This document shows positions 12,270 to 24,339 of a DNA stretch of 64,000 nt, piece by piece (position 1 is the first letter of the stretch; each line of letters begins with the position of its first letter). The notes beneath the pieces are model-generated. The model was not told the DNA's origin and made no database searches. It saw nothing but the letters and a program-made list of their open reading frames with translations. A program made the translations under genes and the position numbers. Source of the DNA: Ulota crispa (Eukaryota > Streptophyta > Bryopsida > Orthotrichales > Orthotrichaceae); contig OY987243.1 in NCBI GenBank assembly GCA_963920765.1, positions 1,550,001 through 1,614,000 on the forward strand, read 5' to 3'.

Positions 12270-13065
12270 CCCCTGAGCGCCCCACAGGTCAAATTTTGGC
12301 CTCCCAAGATCAGACTTGGTAGGAAATGGAGTCCAAATTATGGGTGTATTGTTTTGAAATTGTACTTGGGTTTAGGGTATGGTACAATTCTCGTGCCACG
12401 TAGTGGGTAATGGTGGTTTCACTACTTGTACAAGCATGGATTGTGCAAGTCAAGTATGATAATAGTATGCTAGAATTTCATTTCATGTGATTTAGGGTTT
12501 AGGTGCAAGGATAGAGACCACCAACTATGGCCGGTTCCATACTATTCGGGGTGTTTTGGCATGCACGGCTAAGACTGGAGAAGGGTTTTACAGCTGTACT
12601 ATCGAGATCCGTGCCCTTGTGGAGGTCAAAGTCTTACCCTTACCCCGTCTATCGTCCACTATGCTGGGTGAGCCTTGCAACTTTGGGCCTCTAAAAAAGC
12701 ACCTTGCAAATGTCAGAACATCACCAAATTTGGCAGCAAGCAAGATACTTGTAAATTGCACCCCCTGCCTAATTTTCATCAAAAGAAGCCTCTTCTAAGA
12801 CATGAATTTTTGCATCCATAGTCATGGACTCCCCCAAAATTGGCCGTTTGCCACATAGTCAATTGTACTTTGACTATTATAATCTCCAAAATGGTGCAGT
12901 CAAAAGTATTGCAAATTTTTGGTCGGGTGCATCATGCACCCTGTTTGTTATTTTAGCAATGAATCCTCCCCAATCTAAGTTCCCAACTTGGGGCGTATAG
13001 TGTTTTCTAGCATGGCCCCTCTTGATCTCATTTTCTCGATTTTAGTGTGGGCGCTCAGGGGTTAA
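12270..13065. mobile_element. piggyBac-like MITE, GAGCGCC subfamily
   Basis: The left end reads CCCCTGAGCGCCCCAC. The right end, in reverse complement, reads TTAACCCCTGAGCGCCCACA. The right TTAA is intact (13,062-13,065), while the left flank reads TGAG, so that target copy has decayed. The interior is less AT-rich than its surroundings and has no recognisable protein. Confidence 0.6.
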
Positions 13066-13153
13066 GCAACAGAGTAAGTCTATAAGTAATATGACACCAA
13101 GTATCATTATTAGTGAAGTGCAATTGGAAGATCAACTAAAGTTAAAAGGAACC

Positions 13154-13529
13154 TTAACCCTAAATGTCAAAGGGGGCAAGAACGTCCCTTGTATATAAAA
13201 AAAAATGCTCTCCATGATGGAAAAAGTCGTTTTCATCTGATTTTATAAGAAGTGATCATAACACTTGGTCCATTCATGAAAGGCAAAAAATAATCTCACC
13301 AAATATACTCATGTTTTAAGTAACTCAAATTGTGAGAAGATTCATAGACACGGTGTTAGGTTCCATCATGCCTTTTTTGCAATTTTCATGAGGGCACCAT
13401 GCACTGTACACTTTTGTAACTTTTAGAAATAATACTATAATGGTGGGCACTTGCTACACCACTATAGCACACTGTAAAGTCACTATAATGGGGCTGGTTG
13501 TGGTGACTAGTTTGGCATTTAAGGGTCAA
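13154..13529. mobile_element. piggyBac-like MITE (376 bp)
   Basis: The left end is TTAACCCTAAATGTCAAAGG. The right end in reverse complement is TTGACCCTTAAATGCCAAAC, so the right target copy has one substitution. It is non-coding. Confidence 0.6.
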
Positions 13530-14400
13530 AAACATTATATGTTGTATGTGTATCTTTTTAATTTATATCCAATGAAATTTACCTTAAACTAAGGTGCAAT
13601 GAGATAAGGAGCAATGCTTTCTTTCTTTTTTGGTTGACAACTTTTACAAATGACTCTAGTATTCATCTTTCGGTGAAAAGTAAAAGGAACTTATTTTGTT
13701 GTTTTCATACATATTTTTAAATTGCAAAGTTTGCAGCATGGACCAATTTTGCAATAAGGATCAATTACCACATGGTAGAATAAGCCCCTTTCACTATTAA
13801 TGCTTTAGAGAGTGCAAAGAATTGCCTATTTTTCCTTGCGTGAGGCTATAGGTCTTGCCCTAATAGAATTGACTAGCAATGGCTTACATGGCAGAATAGT
13901 TGGCTCTCTACATGCTCTATTTACACTCTATAGGATGTAACAAAGGGCGTGCCATAGTTTTAGGGCTTTCTTTCTTGGTAAATTTTTACCTAAATCTTAC
14001 CTTTGAATGCATGTGGTTACCACTACACTAAGAAATTTGGCTAAAAAAGTAGATGAAATCATCAAATTTCTTCTTGAGCAAACACATAGTTTGTTAGATT
14101 TTGGATGAAGGGAGCTTATATTATTAAATTTTTTAATGGAAGTACACACATTGTTTCCTCTTTCCAATTTTAACCAAATTTTCCTTACCTGCTTGCATTC
14201 TAGGGTGCGTGTTTCTCCATAACATTGTTCACTTGGTTTTACTCCTCCCCTGGAGCCGTGGAGGGATATTCCCTCCTATAAAAATGGGGGAGAATTTAGT
14301 TATAAATCCTCAAAGCTGATTGGTAAGGGCCAAAGTTAGTAAATGGCATTTGCTGGGGAATCCTAATATTGGGGGAGCAAAAGGGATCCCCTAGTGGAGG
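13530..14400. other. Intergenic DNA, nothing recognised
   Basis: AT-rich sequence between two MITEs. I see no open frame with coding character and no strong repeat. Confidence 0.35.
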
Positions 14401-14633
14401 TTAATCCCTGAAGGGCCCTTGGGCTCTAGCGCTACAGTACCAAATACGGTTGCAGCCGATATTCAAATGTTTGAATCAGTTGGAAATTAAGTGTTACAAC
14501 TATACATATTGAAGGGTTGTATGATGGTGGGTGCATGAAAAAAAATTAGAAAACCCTTAGAGCATCTCAAATCCATTTGTACATACGACCATACATACGG
14601 CCGCAAAGGGCTTTTGTGACGTTCAGGGGTTAA
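14401..14633. mobile_element. piggyBac-like MITE (233 bp)
   Basis: The left end is TTAATCCCTGAAGGGCCC and the right end in reverse complement is TTAACCCCTGAACGTCAC, with TTAA on both sides. It lies about 540 bp upstream of the SRPP/REF start codon and so borders that gene's promoter. Confidence 0.55.
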
Positions 14634-15175
14634 CAATGTTATGTCTACCCTGACCAAACCAAAAAAAACCCTACATAGTCCGCCTCAGTAGGGAGGTTTT
14701 GCCAGAAAGAAAGAAAAAAGCGACGAAGGGTCGAGAGCAAGTGGGGCCGTAGATCGTCGTGTGAGGCATTAGGAACTCAAGGCATTTTTGTGTATTTCTT
14801 TCTGGCGTAGAGCGACTCGGCCCTCCCTCCGCGCTTGGTTCGAGAAGACCCGAACGAAGGCAAAGTCGAGGTTCGGGTCCAACCGAGGGTAGGGTCGGCG
14901 CTGGTGGCTCGTTTGGGGGCAAGTGACGGTGTAGCCCATGCCAACATTGTCGTTTTCGCGCTTCGTTGGTATCGCCCGTCTGTTTTACTCACACATAAGA
15001 TAGTTTATTCACCATTGGCGATTTCACAGCACGTCCCTATTATATTGCCGTGTTTGCTTACTCTCTTGCTCCCTCCCTGCGGCCCTTTGTCGATCTTTGA
15101 GCGCTGCAAACTTCTTCTCGACGGTTATCGGACTTCTACACTTTCCAGGAGTTTCAGTTTTTCTTGCGACTCGCG
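14634..15175 (+). promoter_or_regulatory. Presumed promoter and 5' leader of the SRPP/REF gene
   Basis: GC content rises sharply here relative to the AT-rich flank, and a pyrimidine-rich stretch (CTCTCTTGCTCCCTCCCTGC) lies about 120 bp before the start codon, as is common in plant 5' leaders. I cannot place the transcription start or a TATA box with confidence. Open frames on both strands here lack protein character. Confidence 0.4.
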
Positions 15176-16591
15176 ATGGCGGAAACCGCCAAGGTACGTA
15201 ACTCGTCGCTCTGGTGCTGTTTCGTCGTTTCGCAGACGCTCTTGATGGTGACGTACGGTTCTCTGTTTCTTAGTTTTGTTAGTAGATTTTCGTTACGACG
15301 GAAATGGGCGCTGTCGAGTGAGGGAGTGATTTTTTGGTTTCAAATGTTGGCGAAGATTTTGTGAGGTCGAAGCGCTTTGTATTCATAATGACGACGTACA
15401 TGCGCTTGTTGATGCTTTCAATGAATGTTAAATGCTATTTCACTACGAAACCGATCTGCGGTACGGACTTGGCCGCTTGTGACCGGTGTAGCGTAGCGAT
15501 TTGGCAAAATCTCCAACCATAGTGTTAATATCTTTGGTTACACCGTTTTTTATTTATTTTTATTTTTATGAAACCTGTTACAGACTGTTCTTAAGTCTTC
15601 ATTCTGTCAGTACTCTTCATATTTTGAGTGAAATTGTGATTCATGGTTTAGGCGTACTATATTTTTGGTCTTGGATTTGCGTGTATATTATGCCTGGCGT
15701 GTAGGACGAAACTTCTTCACTTTTGTATTTTCGTTGCACCTGCTAATTTGTACTTGTGTTGTTTTTCCAGAGTACTGATCTGAAGTATCTTGGGCTCGTG
15801 CATGCACTTGTTCTGCAAGCAACAGCCTATTTGGCTACTTTCTACACATACGCAAAAGATAGCTCAGGCCCCCTGAAGCCTGGCGTTGATAACGTCGAAG
15901 GGACTGTCAAGACTGTTGTCGGCCCTGTTTACCAGAAGGTCGAGGGAAAGCCTTACCAGCTTCTGCAGTATGTTGACAGCAAGGTAATTCTAGTATTTCA
16001 AGAAATAGAAAATACAGGAAAAATTAGTGTAGTTTGAAACGGATTCGATGTATCACAAACTAATTGCTCGTTAGATCTGGCCTGCCAATATGATTCACGA
16101 GAGTTTTGTTAAGAGGAGAGTCCTGATAGTCTGATGTTGAACATAAATGCTTTGTGCAGGTCGATGAGACACTTATCTATGTCGACGGTGTTTTACCTAA
16201 GTATGTGAAGGACAAGTCCTACCAAGCATTAGATGTGGCCAAGCAAGCTCCAGATGCAGCAAGAGGTCTTGTTGCTGATGTTCAATCTCGAGGAGTTTAT
16301 TCGACAGCATCTTCTATCTATGAGAGGTATGAACCAGTTGCTGAACAGTTGACCTATGAGGCATGGCAGAAGATTCTTACAGTGCCATATGTACCCCAAG
16401 CTGTCCACGTCGCTACACCTGCTGCTAAATACGGAGCACTGCAGTACAACAGCATTGCGAAAGGCTTGAAGAGCAAAAATCTGCCCCTGGCTGGCTACCT
16501 TCCGTTGGTTCCAATTGAAAGGATTGAGGAGGCCATGAAGCCAGTCCCTGCACCTGCTCCTGCTGACGCGCCTGCTGTTACTGCCGAATAG
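15176..16591 (+). CDS. SRPP/REF-family (small rubber particle/rubber elongation factor-like) protein
   Basis: Three exons, 15,176-15,193, 15,771-15,983 and 16,160-16,591, join in phase through GT-AG introns (577 and 176 bp) into a 220-residue protein starting MAETAK and ending in a proline/alanine tail (PAPAPADAPA) before VTAE. The REF/SRPP domain fills most of it: LKYLGLVHALVLQATAYLA near the N-terminus, GPLKPGVDNVEGTVKTVVGP in the middle, then an amphipathic region with YVPKxVKDKSYQA-type repeats. The family coats lipid droplets and, in latex plants, rubber particles; in other plants it is linked to drought and stress responses. There is no signal peptide or clear membrane span. The first exon encodes only six residues, so the start depends on the strong donor AAG/GTACGT and phase 0. 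Length is normal for the family (200-240). A latex role should not be assumed. Confidence 0.9.
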
Positions 16592-17636
16592 TCTATTTTG
16601 TAACTCTCTGTGAGTTCATGACATTGTTTGCGATAGTTGCAGTGCTTATGATGCACTCCTAATAGGTTCACTTTTTGAGTAGACGAAATAACTCATAGTT
16701 AGAATGGGGATTGCTGCATATAACGAGGAGATAGTGCACATTTAAAGATGCTTCAATCCGAGGAGCTTTTGTGATACTACCTTGTACATCATTGTTGATA
16801 CCAACGTTCTAGTAAGTAGCGAAGCATGCCATTGTAAATCGTTTCAATGTCTCTCCTTGCTATTTCAAGACTTGAGGCATCCCTACTGGACTTATGTTCC
16901 ATTGTAAATGCTATGTCGTTTCTTTGATACTGTAACGCTAGTAAACGTCTGTTCATGACTAGTTTTACTGCTCTTTTTTAGTGTTATATCCTGATTCAGC
17001 TACAGCATTTCTATCCTTGCCTCTTGTGCGCAATACCTGCCTCCTGAAATGCAAAAAGATGGATTTAATGACCATTAGAATAAAGAACTTTGTAATTTTC
17101 GTTATCTAGTTGGTCTCCCAATCGCAACAAACTCATCAGGTTGTACCAATACGGCAGATCTTAGACCGTGGTTCTTATAATGTGCTAACTGAATTGCAAG
17201 CTACGGAATGGAAGGAACTGTAGTAAAATTTCACTGCCGAATTAATTATTTTCCAGAAAAACTCAATTCGGCATCAGATTGTATAATTAAACAAGATTAG
17301 GCACTTTTAAAAAAAAGTTGTTATTATTTGACACTCAATCAAAAAAATAGTAGAATTAAGCCTTTTTTTAAGCATCTTCCATTTCCTAGAATTAGCCCTT
17401 GGTAAAAAATTTGCAATAGATTGAGCCCTCTTGGAATCAACCTTAACCTTCCATTGTTAGTTAAGCTTAATGAATTTTATGATATTAGGCATTTCAATTT
17501 TTTGATTTGTTTGATATTGGGCATTTTTGGAGAATATTTTATAGAACAATTAGGCAAAATTTTGGAGAATTATTTTATGCCAAATCTGCTATCAACCTAC
17601 AATAGTATAAGAATGTGGAAAAAAAAATCCAAAACT
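16592..17636 (+). other. 3' flank of the SRPP/REF gene
   Basis: The first few hundred bases have gene-like composition and probably carry the 3' untranslated region; beyond about 17.2 kb the sequence becomes AT-rich. No further gene is seen. Confidence 0.4.
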
Positions 17637-18396
17637 TTAACCACCTAGATTGCAAGATATTTGCGTTTAAAGTGTAAAAAGCAAACATTTTTGCACCTTG
17701 CACAATTAGATTATTTCACTTTGAACTTTCTTAACTTAAAACTTTTGCACCATAGAGTTTTGAGGTTTATTTTGTTATGGTGGGAAATTGAGTTCTGAAT
17801 TTTTGGAAAAAAGCCAAAAAAAAAAAAAACTTAATTTTCATTCTTAAAAAAAACATTAGGTGGAAGGTGTGAGATTGAACAAAAATTTAAATTGTTAATA
17901 ACCCTGAAATGGAATTTAAACACAATAATCCCAATTGTGAAATTTGTTCTAAAAGCAAATTTCACCTTTTCCAACAATTTTTTTGAAAAAATGTTAACCT
18001 TGCATTCCAAAATGAAGTTTTTAAGTTATTTTTTCAAGAAGATGCTTGAATTGCCTACAAAATAAAATTGTCCATAACTTTCTTGTAACTAGTCTAAATG
18101 GAATGAATCAAAGCTGAAAATGTAAACAAAACTATAACTTATGAGATGATTTTTTTTTTTTAATTCAAATTTTTGTAAATTTTTTTGCTGCCTGATTTTC
18201 ATAAATTTGTGTTTATCTAAGCATAATTTTTGCTTTTGGGCATAGATTGGAATAAAAATTATATTCCCCAAAAGCTAATGTGTTTTTCTATTTTCAAAAA
18301 AATGTTTAAAAAAATCAAAACAAAAATTGAGATTGTAGGTACCTGCCCAAGATCTCATTTGTTGCGCAAGGGGACACTTGGGGATTTAGGGGTTAA
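17637..18396. mobile_element. Probable piggyBac-like MITE (760 bp)
   Basis: The right end is clear: reverse complement TTAACCCCTAAATCCCCAAG. The best left partner is TTAACCACCTAGATTGCAAG, which matches only after a small gap. Spacing and flanking TTAA fit the family, but the left end is uncertain. Confidence 0.4.
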
Positions 18397-18752
18397 CTTG
18401 GTTTGCACTGTAGGTGGAAAATGGTGAAAAGCTACAAACTTGCGGAGAAATAGACTTTGGTCAACTGAACAATTTTGAGAATACGGACATCAGTTAGACG
18501 CGAGTTGGATCTAAGTGAATGAGAGGTCCTTTCCTATTAAATTTTCTCCAATATCAACTCTTCTGGGCAGTGCTCTACAACAAGTAACGTCTTCGGCTTG
18601 CACTTGAAATCTCATTGTGGGTTTCAGGCTTAGACATTTTCTGTACATACTAGTGTAGCTACCAGTTGTAGTAACAGAGGCAACAGGAATGTTCTTGTAA
18701 TAAACAAATTTTGGGCTAGCAATCTTATTACAAAATGTGGTCAATTTAAAAT

Positions 18753-19480
18753 TTAATCCCTAAAGGACCACTTGTCCCTACAGAGGATAAATGGGATTTC
18801 GGGCATGTACTTATGGCTAAAGTACTTTGTGTAATTTTTTGAAACTTTTATGGAAGATGGGGAATTCAAAGATCTATGTGGGCATAAATTTTTTTCTCAT
18901 TCCGACATTTATTGAAGAAGTTAAAAATGAATTTACGAGAATTTTAGTTTGGTGGGCAACCCAAAAACTTCTTTAAAAATTGCATTTTTTAAAAATAAAA
19001 ACTTGAGGTTAGTTCTTTAGACTTTGGTATATGTGGGAAGCTTTGAATCATTCAATTCTAATTGATGAGATAAAAGTTATGAGAAGTTTTAGTTTACATG
19101 TAGGTGTGGAAAATCTCAAAACTATGCCTACATGCAAACTAAAACTTCTCATAACTTTTATCTCATCAATTGGAATGGAATGGTTCAAAGCTTCCCACAT
19201 ATGTGTAAGTCTGAAGAACTAACCTCAAATTTTTATTTTAAAAAAATGCAATTTTTAAAAAAGTTTTTGGGTTGCCTCCTAAACAAAAATTCTCATAAAT
19301 TCATTTTTAACTTCTTCAATAAATGTCGGAATGAGGAAGAAATTAGATGCCCACACAGATCTTTGAGTTCCCCCATATTCTATAAAAGTTTCAAAAAATT
19401 ACACAAAGTAGTTTAGCCATAAGTACATGCCCAAAATCCCATTTGTCCCCCGCAGGGACAAGTGGTCCTTTAGGAATTAA
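18753..19480. mobile_element. piggyBac-like foldback element, near-complete 728-bp palindrome
   Basis: The ends are TTAATCCCTAAAGGACCACT and, inverted, TTAATTCCTAAAGGACCACT. The inverted repeat does not stop at the termini: the two halves match over almost the full length and meet near 19,117 in AAGTTTTAGTTTACATGTAG and its mirror. The left half is also homologous to 56,726-57,085 of the 914-bp element at 56.7 kb, so this copy is probably a head-to-head rearrangement of one end of that element. Confidence 0.8.
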
Positions 19481-19808
19481 ACCATGAGCGATTGGTTAAC
19501 TCACAAACGCCACTAACTCAATTCAAAGTAAAGTCTCATTTTAAACCACTTTATGCATATAGCCCTCTCTCCACCCTATGCATATACTCCTTTCTCCCTT
19601 GTAAAAGGACAAATAGGTCACTAAAAGTTGCACCATGACACTCTCTCTCAGCCAATCTCTATTCTTGGTTGTGTATTCTATTCTTGATTGATTTTCTATA
19701 TATAGAAAAGGTTGTACTTTATTATTTATAACAACTGAGAAATGATCTCTCAAGGAAATTTCTTGCCAAATAAGAGTTTACTCAGTGTAACACAAGCACT
19801 GCCTTTTT

Positions 19809-19887
19809 TTAACCCCTAAATGATTGCAATACCAAATTCTGATAATTTTTACACTAAAATTTGGTACCTCAGACATTTAGGGGTTTT
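19809..19887. mobile_element. 79-bp miniature inverted repeat of the TTAA family
   Basis: The left end is TTAACCCCTAAATGATTGCA. The right end is CAGACATTTAGGGG followed by TTTT, a decayed target copy. ACCAAATTxT and its complement also pair inside. It is the smallest member of the family here. Confidence 0.5.
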
Positions 19888-20249
19888 CATAAATTTTTAT
19901 CAAAAAAAACACTTCTTTGAAGTAGTATGCTTCTTACAATGTAAGAGGCTCCTTGAAAGAAGGTGACACAATTGGTCCATTGCACTATCGCACTCAAATA
20001 TTTATTTTTAAGTAAGAAACTTTTGGTTCTCTTTTGCTTTTTTTCCTCAATACAACCTCTGTGCCTTACTTGCACTGAAGCGTTTTTTCTGAATTCCAAA
20101 AAGAAGTTCCATCAACACTACAAAAGTAGTTGTGGTGCAATTGTATAGTCAAGGACACTAATCTTACCAACTATCTATTTTAGTCATTCAGTTTTCTTGG
20201 TGAAATGTGGAGTATAATTGGTATATTTTTGTCAGAAAAATATCATTGC

Positions 20250-20450
20250 ATCTTTATATAATCTCAATCAAGTACATTAAATTTTAGTTTCTAAAAATCA
20301 AAATTTCATTTTTGGTAAATTATAATGTAAGAAATTCATGATTTTACATGATGATTGATTGAAAAACATTGGTGATAAATTTTTGAGATTTGATTCCATG
20401 GATATGTAGGAAACATCTATTTGCACATCTTCCATGCTTAAAAAACTCCC
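20250..20450 (+). repeat. Direct copy of part of the 20.8-21.7 kb inverted repeat
   Basis: The block containing GATTGAAAAACATTGGTGAT and TGTAGGAAACATC recurs at about 20,960-21,160 in the same orientation and again inverted near 21,440-21,600. Three copies lie within 1.5 kb. Confidence 0.65.
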
Positions 20451-20665
20451 ATAAGTAACAAAAATTTAATTTACAAAAGATTCAATGAAACTTGTGATAG
20501 GCCTTAATACATGTCCGCTTTTTCTTGAGTCGGCCTAGTGGCCAATAAGTATTTGGTGGCAACTTGGTGGCAATATGATTTCATCAAATTCTACCGCTTC
20601 TTCTAATTCTCAAAAGTCTCTTTGCAACACATCTACAACATCTATATATGCTTCTTGGCAATATG

Positions 20666-20947
20666 CTATTGTGAAGCAGTGGTGCACGTAATGACATAGG
20701 AGACTATTATGTTGGCATTTGTAGCATGTGCAAGTTTTGTCAAAGCAATGCAATGGTCTTGATCATTATAGGCAAAACTATCACAAACAAATAAATTGAT
20801 ATGCACAATGTTTTGGACACCATAGAACCAAATGTCAGGCCTATTTTTAATGTATAGTGGGATAGAATAAGTTTTTGTCCTCATTCTACTATTCAAAGGA
20901 CTTATCATTTTATAGAATGCAATTGGTCTTTTTGTATCTTGTATCAC
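20666..20947 (-). pseudogene. Coding-like relic, family not recognised
   Basis: A 93-codon minus-strand frame contains IPLYIKNRPDIWFYGVQN and NDQDHCIALTKLAHATNANI. Its reading continues downstream (towards 20,500) with fragments such as EYCHxVATKYLLATRPTQE-like text broken by stops. Amino-acid composition is more protein-like than neighbouring frames. Part of its N-terminal region lies in the inverted repeat copied at 21.6 kb, which suggests a transposon-derived ORF. I do not recognise the family. Confidence 0.3.
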
Positions 20948-21735
20948 TAAGCTTTAATTCCTACACAATCCTAATCAAGCCTACCAAATTTGAGTTCCAA
21001 AAAATCAAAATCCTATTTTTTGGTGAATTATTTTAGATAAAATTCATGGTTATATATGATAATTGATTAAAAAACATTGGTGATGAATTCTTGAGATTTG
21101 ATTGCATGGGTATGTAGGAAACATCCATAAGCACATCTTTCCTTCTAACAAGAGTCTTAAAAAAGTTTCAAATTTCCTTCTATAGAGATTTTAGTGTTGG
21201 GGTGATCATGACCAAATTTAGTAAAATATATATTTTTATTTTTTAATTAACTTTTGGCAAAGTAAAAATATCATCATGCCCAAAGGCACAAACTTAATCA
21301 TAGTGTATGAGTCAATTAGCAAAATCTAATTACCATAAAGAAATATCTATTTTACTAAATTTGGTTCTGATCACTTCAATATTAAGATCTCTATAGGAAG
21401 AATTTGAAATCTTTTGGAGATTTTTGTTAGAAGGAAAGATGTGTACATGGATGTTGTCTACATACCCATGCAATCAAATCTCAAAAATTCATCACCAATG
21501 TTTTTTAATCAATTATCATATAAAACCATGAATTTCATCTAAACTAATTCACCAAAAATAGGATTTTGAATTTTTTGGAACTCAAATTTGGTATACTTGA
21601 TTAGGATCATGTAGGAATTAAAGCTTAGTGATACAAGATACAAAAAGACCAATTGCATTCTATAAAATGCTAAGTCCTTTGTATAGTAGAATGGGGGTGG
21701 ACAGAAACTTATTCTACCCCATTGTACATATTTGT
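20835..21735. repeat. Large inverted repeat (arms ~390 bp, loop ~120 bp)
   Basis: The left arm (20,835-21,225) and right arm (21,345-21,735) are reverse complements over hundreds of bases with scattered substitutions. Examples are GTGATACAAGATACAAAAAG on the right against CTTTTTGTATCTTGTATCAC on the left, and AAACATTGGTGATGAATTxxTGAGATTTGATTGCATGGGTATG-type blocks on each. The centre is an AT-rich spacer. No terminal target duplication was resolved. Confidence 0.75.
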
Positions 21736-22642
21736 TTAATAGGGGGTTTCAATTACACCATTCTGCACCAAAATCATTCACATGAATAAGATTCATGAAA
21801 AACCTAACTAAGTCACTCCATGAACAAGCCATGATGACTTCCTGGAGGTCATCATAGCATATTTACCGATGAACAAAAACTCGTTCACGATCATTTATTC
21901 ATCATTTTTTTGAGATATATGAAACCCCTTAATATATCAAGTAGAGCATTGTGCATTTAGCAAGTGTTGTAATAGGTGAGCCTACATTTGGGGGTGGACG
22001 TTCGAAAGGTATCTAGCAATTAGCAAGTGTACAATGTTTTCGCAAACCATACAATAACGTATTTCTTCCATCACCAAATTCCACAAAATCGTATAAAAGG
22101 GGTATCATTTCAAAACTAGGCCATACCGAAGGCATTCTTATCACAGATTACAGTTGCCCTTCTAGCGTGCACGAACTTGTTGGAGACCAAACACCTAGAA
22201 ATTTTCTGCCAAAAATGTACAACTACTCACGTGCAAGCCTACAATCAACTTCGTATGCTCCTCGAATCAGCACTTTGAAAGTTCATGATTAACTGAAATT
22301 GCAGAAATGGGCCTTTCGTATAGGTGCATTCCAAACCTCAGTGGCTCGTTACAATAGAGTAAGAAAATTAGATCCAGATTTCAATGCAGGATGCCAAAGA
22401 ATTAGTTCTACCAACCAGTTGCCATGTGACTGATGAGAAGCAGCTAACGAAACTCGGCAGGGCTCAAAATAAGGAATGAGCTAGAATCTCACAAAGGGCT
22501 TCAAATGAGCCTCTGATAAGTGCTTCAGAACACCCTAACAACCCAACCTGCTTCCTAGACCTCAACCTAATCTAGCGGCCTCGTCAACTCTGATCAATGG
22601 CGGCAGGCACTAAGCAGGGACTAACTGGCCTCAGAAACACGG
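21736..22642 (-). other. 3' flank of RER1
   Basis: From about 22.1 kb the base composition resembles transcribed DNA, so the RER1 3' untranslated region probably lies here. No other gene is supported. Confidence 0.35.
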
Positions 22643-24339
22643 TCAGTCGCTGGAAGTGCTGGCCTTGTCTGAAGTAGATTTCTTCCCATTGTACCGCTGC
22701 ATTCAGTAACATCACCATGAGGAACATAAAACGGGGACACTTGGATAATTGAAAGCTGACTTCTCTCACAATCCAGTCACGTATTCCTTTGCCGACAGGA
22801 GATCAGGGGACGCGCATTCAAAGAATAAAAATGCAACAAAAACTGCATTACTTACGGACTACCCATAAGCCCGAGGCATCAGAAAATCGTCTAAGAAGGC
22901 CCAGAGACGATCCTTCTTTCAATTTCAGAAACTGAGATTGCCAAGATGTGCGCGGAAGAACCACCAGGAATAGTTAACATAATGTAAGACCGTCGACTCA
23001 AAGAACTAGTTGGCTTCTAAAAAGAAGCGATTAAGGTATGGATTTGAAGTATGCATTTGAAAGGATTGAAGAAATAAGGAATTACCTGTTTGCCCAATGA
23101 GAAGGGAACATATCTATATTTGATCATGTGTCGAATTTGGCGCTTCATGGTAAGAACGAAAAGTACAATCCAATACAGCAACAGAATTGGCCAAAAGACC
23201 GGTACGTCGAAAATACTGAAAAATGTCAAGGTGAATGCCACCACCAACGCTTTCGTGAATGCGTACCTGCACAAAGCATAGCACTCTCAGAAGTGATAAT
23301 TTTGAAAACTATTTTCTACTGCTCTCAGAACCCTTCAAACGCGATATAAAACACCCCTTTCAGTCCCAATTTTTTACAAGGAAGATAGCGACCGTCGAGA
23401 TTTCAGAAAGATGCCGCCAAAAACATACATCCGAGGTTTTAACGGTAATCAATTGGCCATGTCGTTGCAAGATCCTGCGCTCTCCACTGACAACTGAAAA
23501 CCGCTAAGCTCAACAACGTGTAGCTCAGCGACGCAGTCACCAGTGGAGGCATCCCCAGAAAACCCGACAAGAAGGAAAGGAACGTCCAAAGTACAACGAA
23601 CTCATCGTTTACCTAAGTGAGACTACAAGGTGGACGGCGAAAAATGAAAGAACGTGACATTTACAAGAAACCCCAACTCGAGCGATTTGGAGGCCAGTGC
23701 TGCAGTGCATTAGAACGGAAGCCACATGCCGAATGAACCTAGAAATTCAACGCCAGCTTTGCTTTTCTTGCTGTCAATCGTTCTTTACAGGTGGGCCACC
23801 TCCACACACTTACGCCCGCATTCAAACCCTGTCGTAACTCAAACCGGAGCAATCGGAAGCGGTCCCGCTAACGTCCTCGGGACGAAATACAAACATAGGA
23901 GGATAGGAAGGAAAAAGGCACGTTAACGTCCAAGATACAGAAGAAGCAAAAGAAGAAGAAGAAGAATACACGGTGGAAGTCATAAGACGAACCAAAATTT
24001 GAACTCCGGAAGCCTGCGAATGAATGGTTTGAACTCGTCGCTGCCCTTGGTGGGCAGAGCAGGGCCTTCGCTCTCCGGGTCCACTTGAGGCGACAGGAAC
24101 CCTATGAGCAAGTTGAGCAAGTAGATGCCGAGCCCGTAAGTGACAATGTAGAAACCCTTCACATAATAAGCGCGAAGACAGTAGATTGCCGCCATGACAA
24201 GCGTGCCCAGCCAACGCATGCCCGCATGCGGCGTAGACTTGTCCAAGTAGAACTGAAACCGGCGCGCCATCTGCTCTTTCCATTTCATCGCCGGATTGGG
24301 CGGAGCGCCCGACGCATCGTTGCCATACACACCATCCAT
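22643..24339 (-). CDS. RER1: RER1 family Golgi-to-ER retrieval receptor
   Basis: Exons (minus) at 24,339-23,993, 23,266-23,086 and 22,696-22,643 join in phase through GT-AG introns of 726 and 389 bp into 193 residues, the usual RER1 length. The protein starts [11 protein letters not shown] and carries the hallmark stretches [77 protein letters not shown] and [20 protein letters not shown]. The short last exon gives [17 protein letters not shown]. Four hydrophobic segments form the W topology. RER1 sits in cis-Golgi/ER membranes and returns escaped ER membrane proteins via COPI. The ATG at 24,339 is the first in frame after an upstream stop. The third exon, only 54 bp, was found from its acceptor TGCAG/CGG and in-phase stop. 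No defects seen. Confidence 0.95.

Noticed and set aside
14671-15245. Overlapping ORFs on both strands upstream of the SRPP/REF start
   Set aside because: Composition-driven frames in a GC-rich promoter/leader with no recognisable protein.
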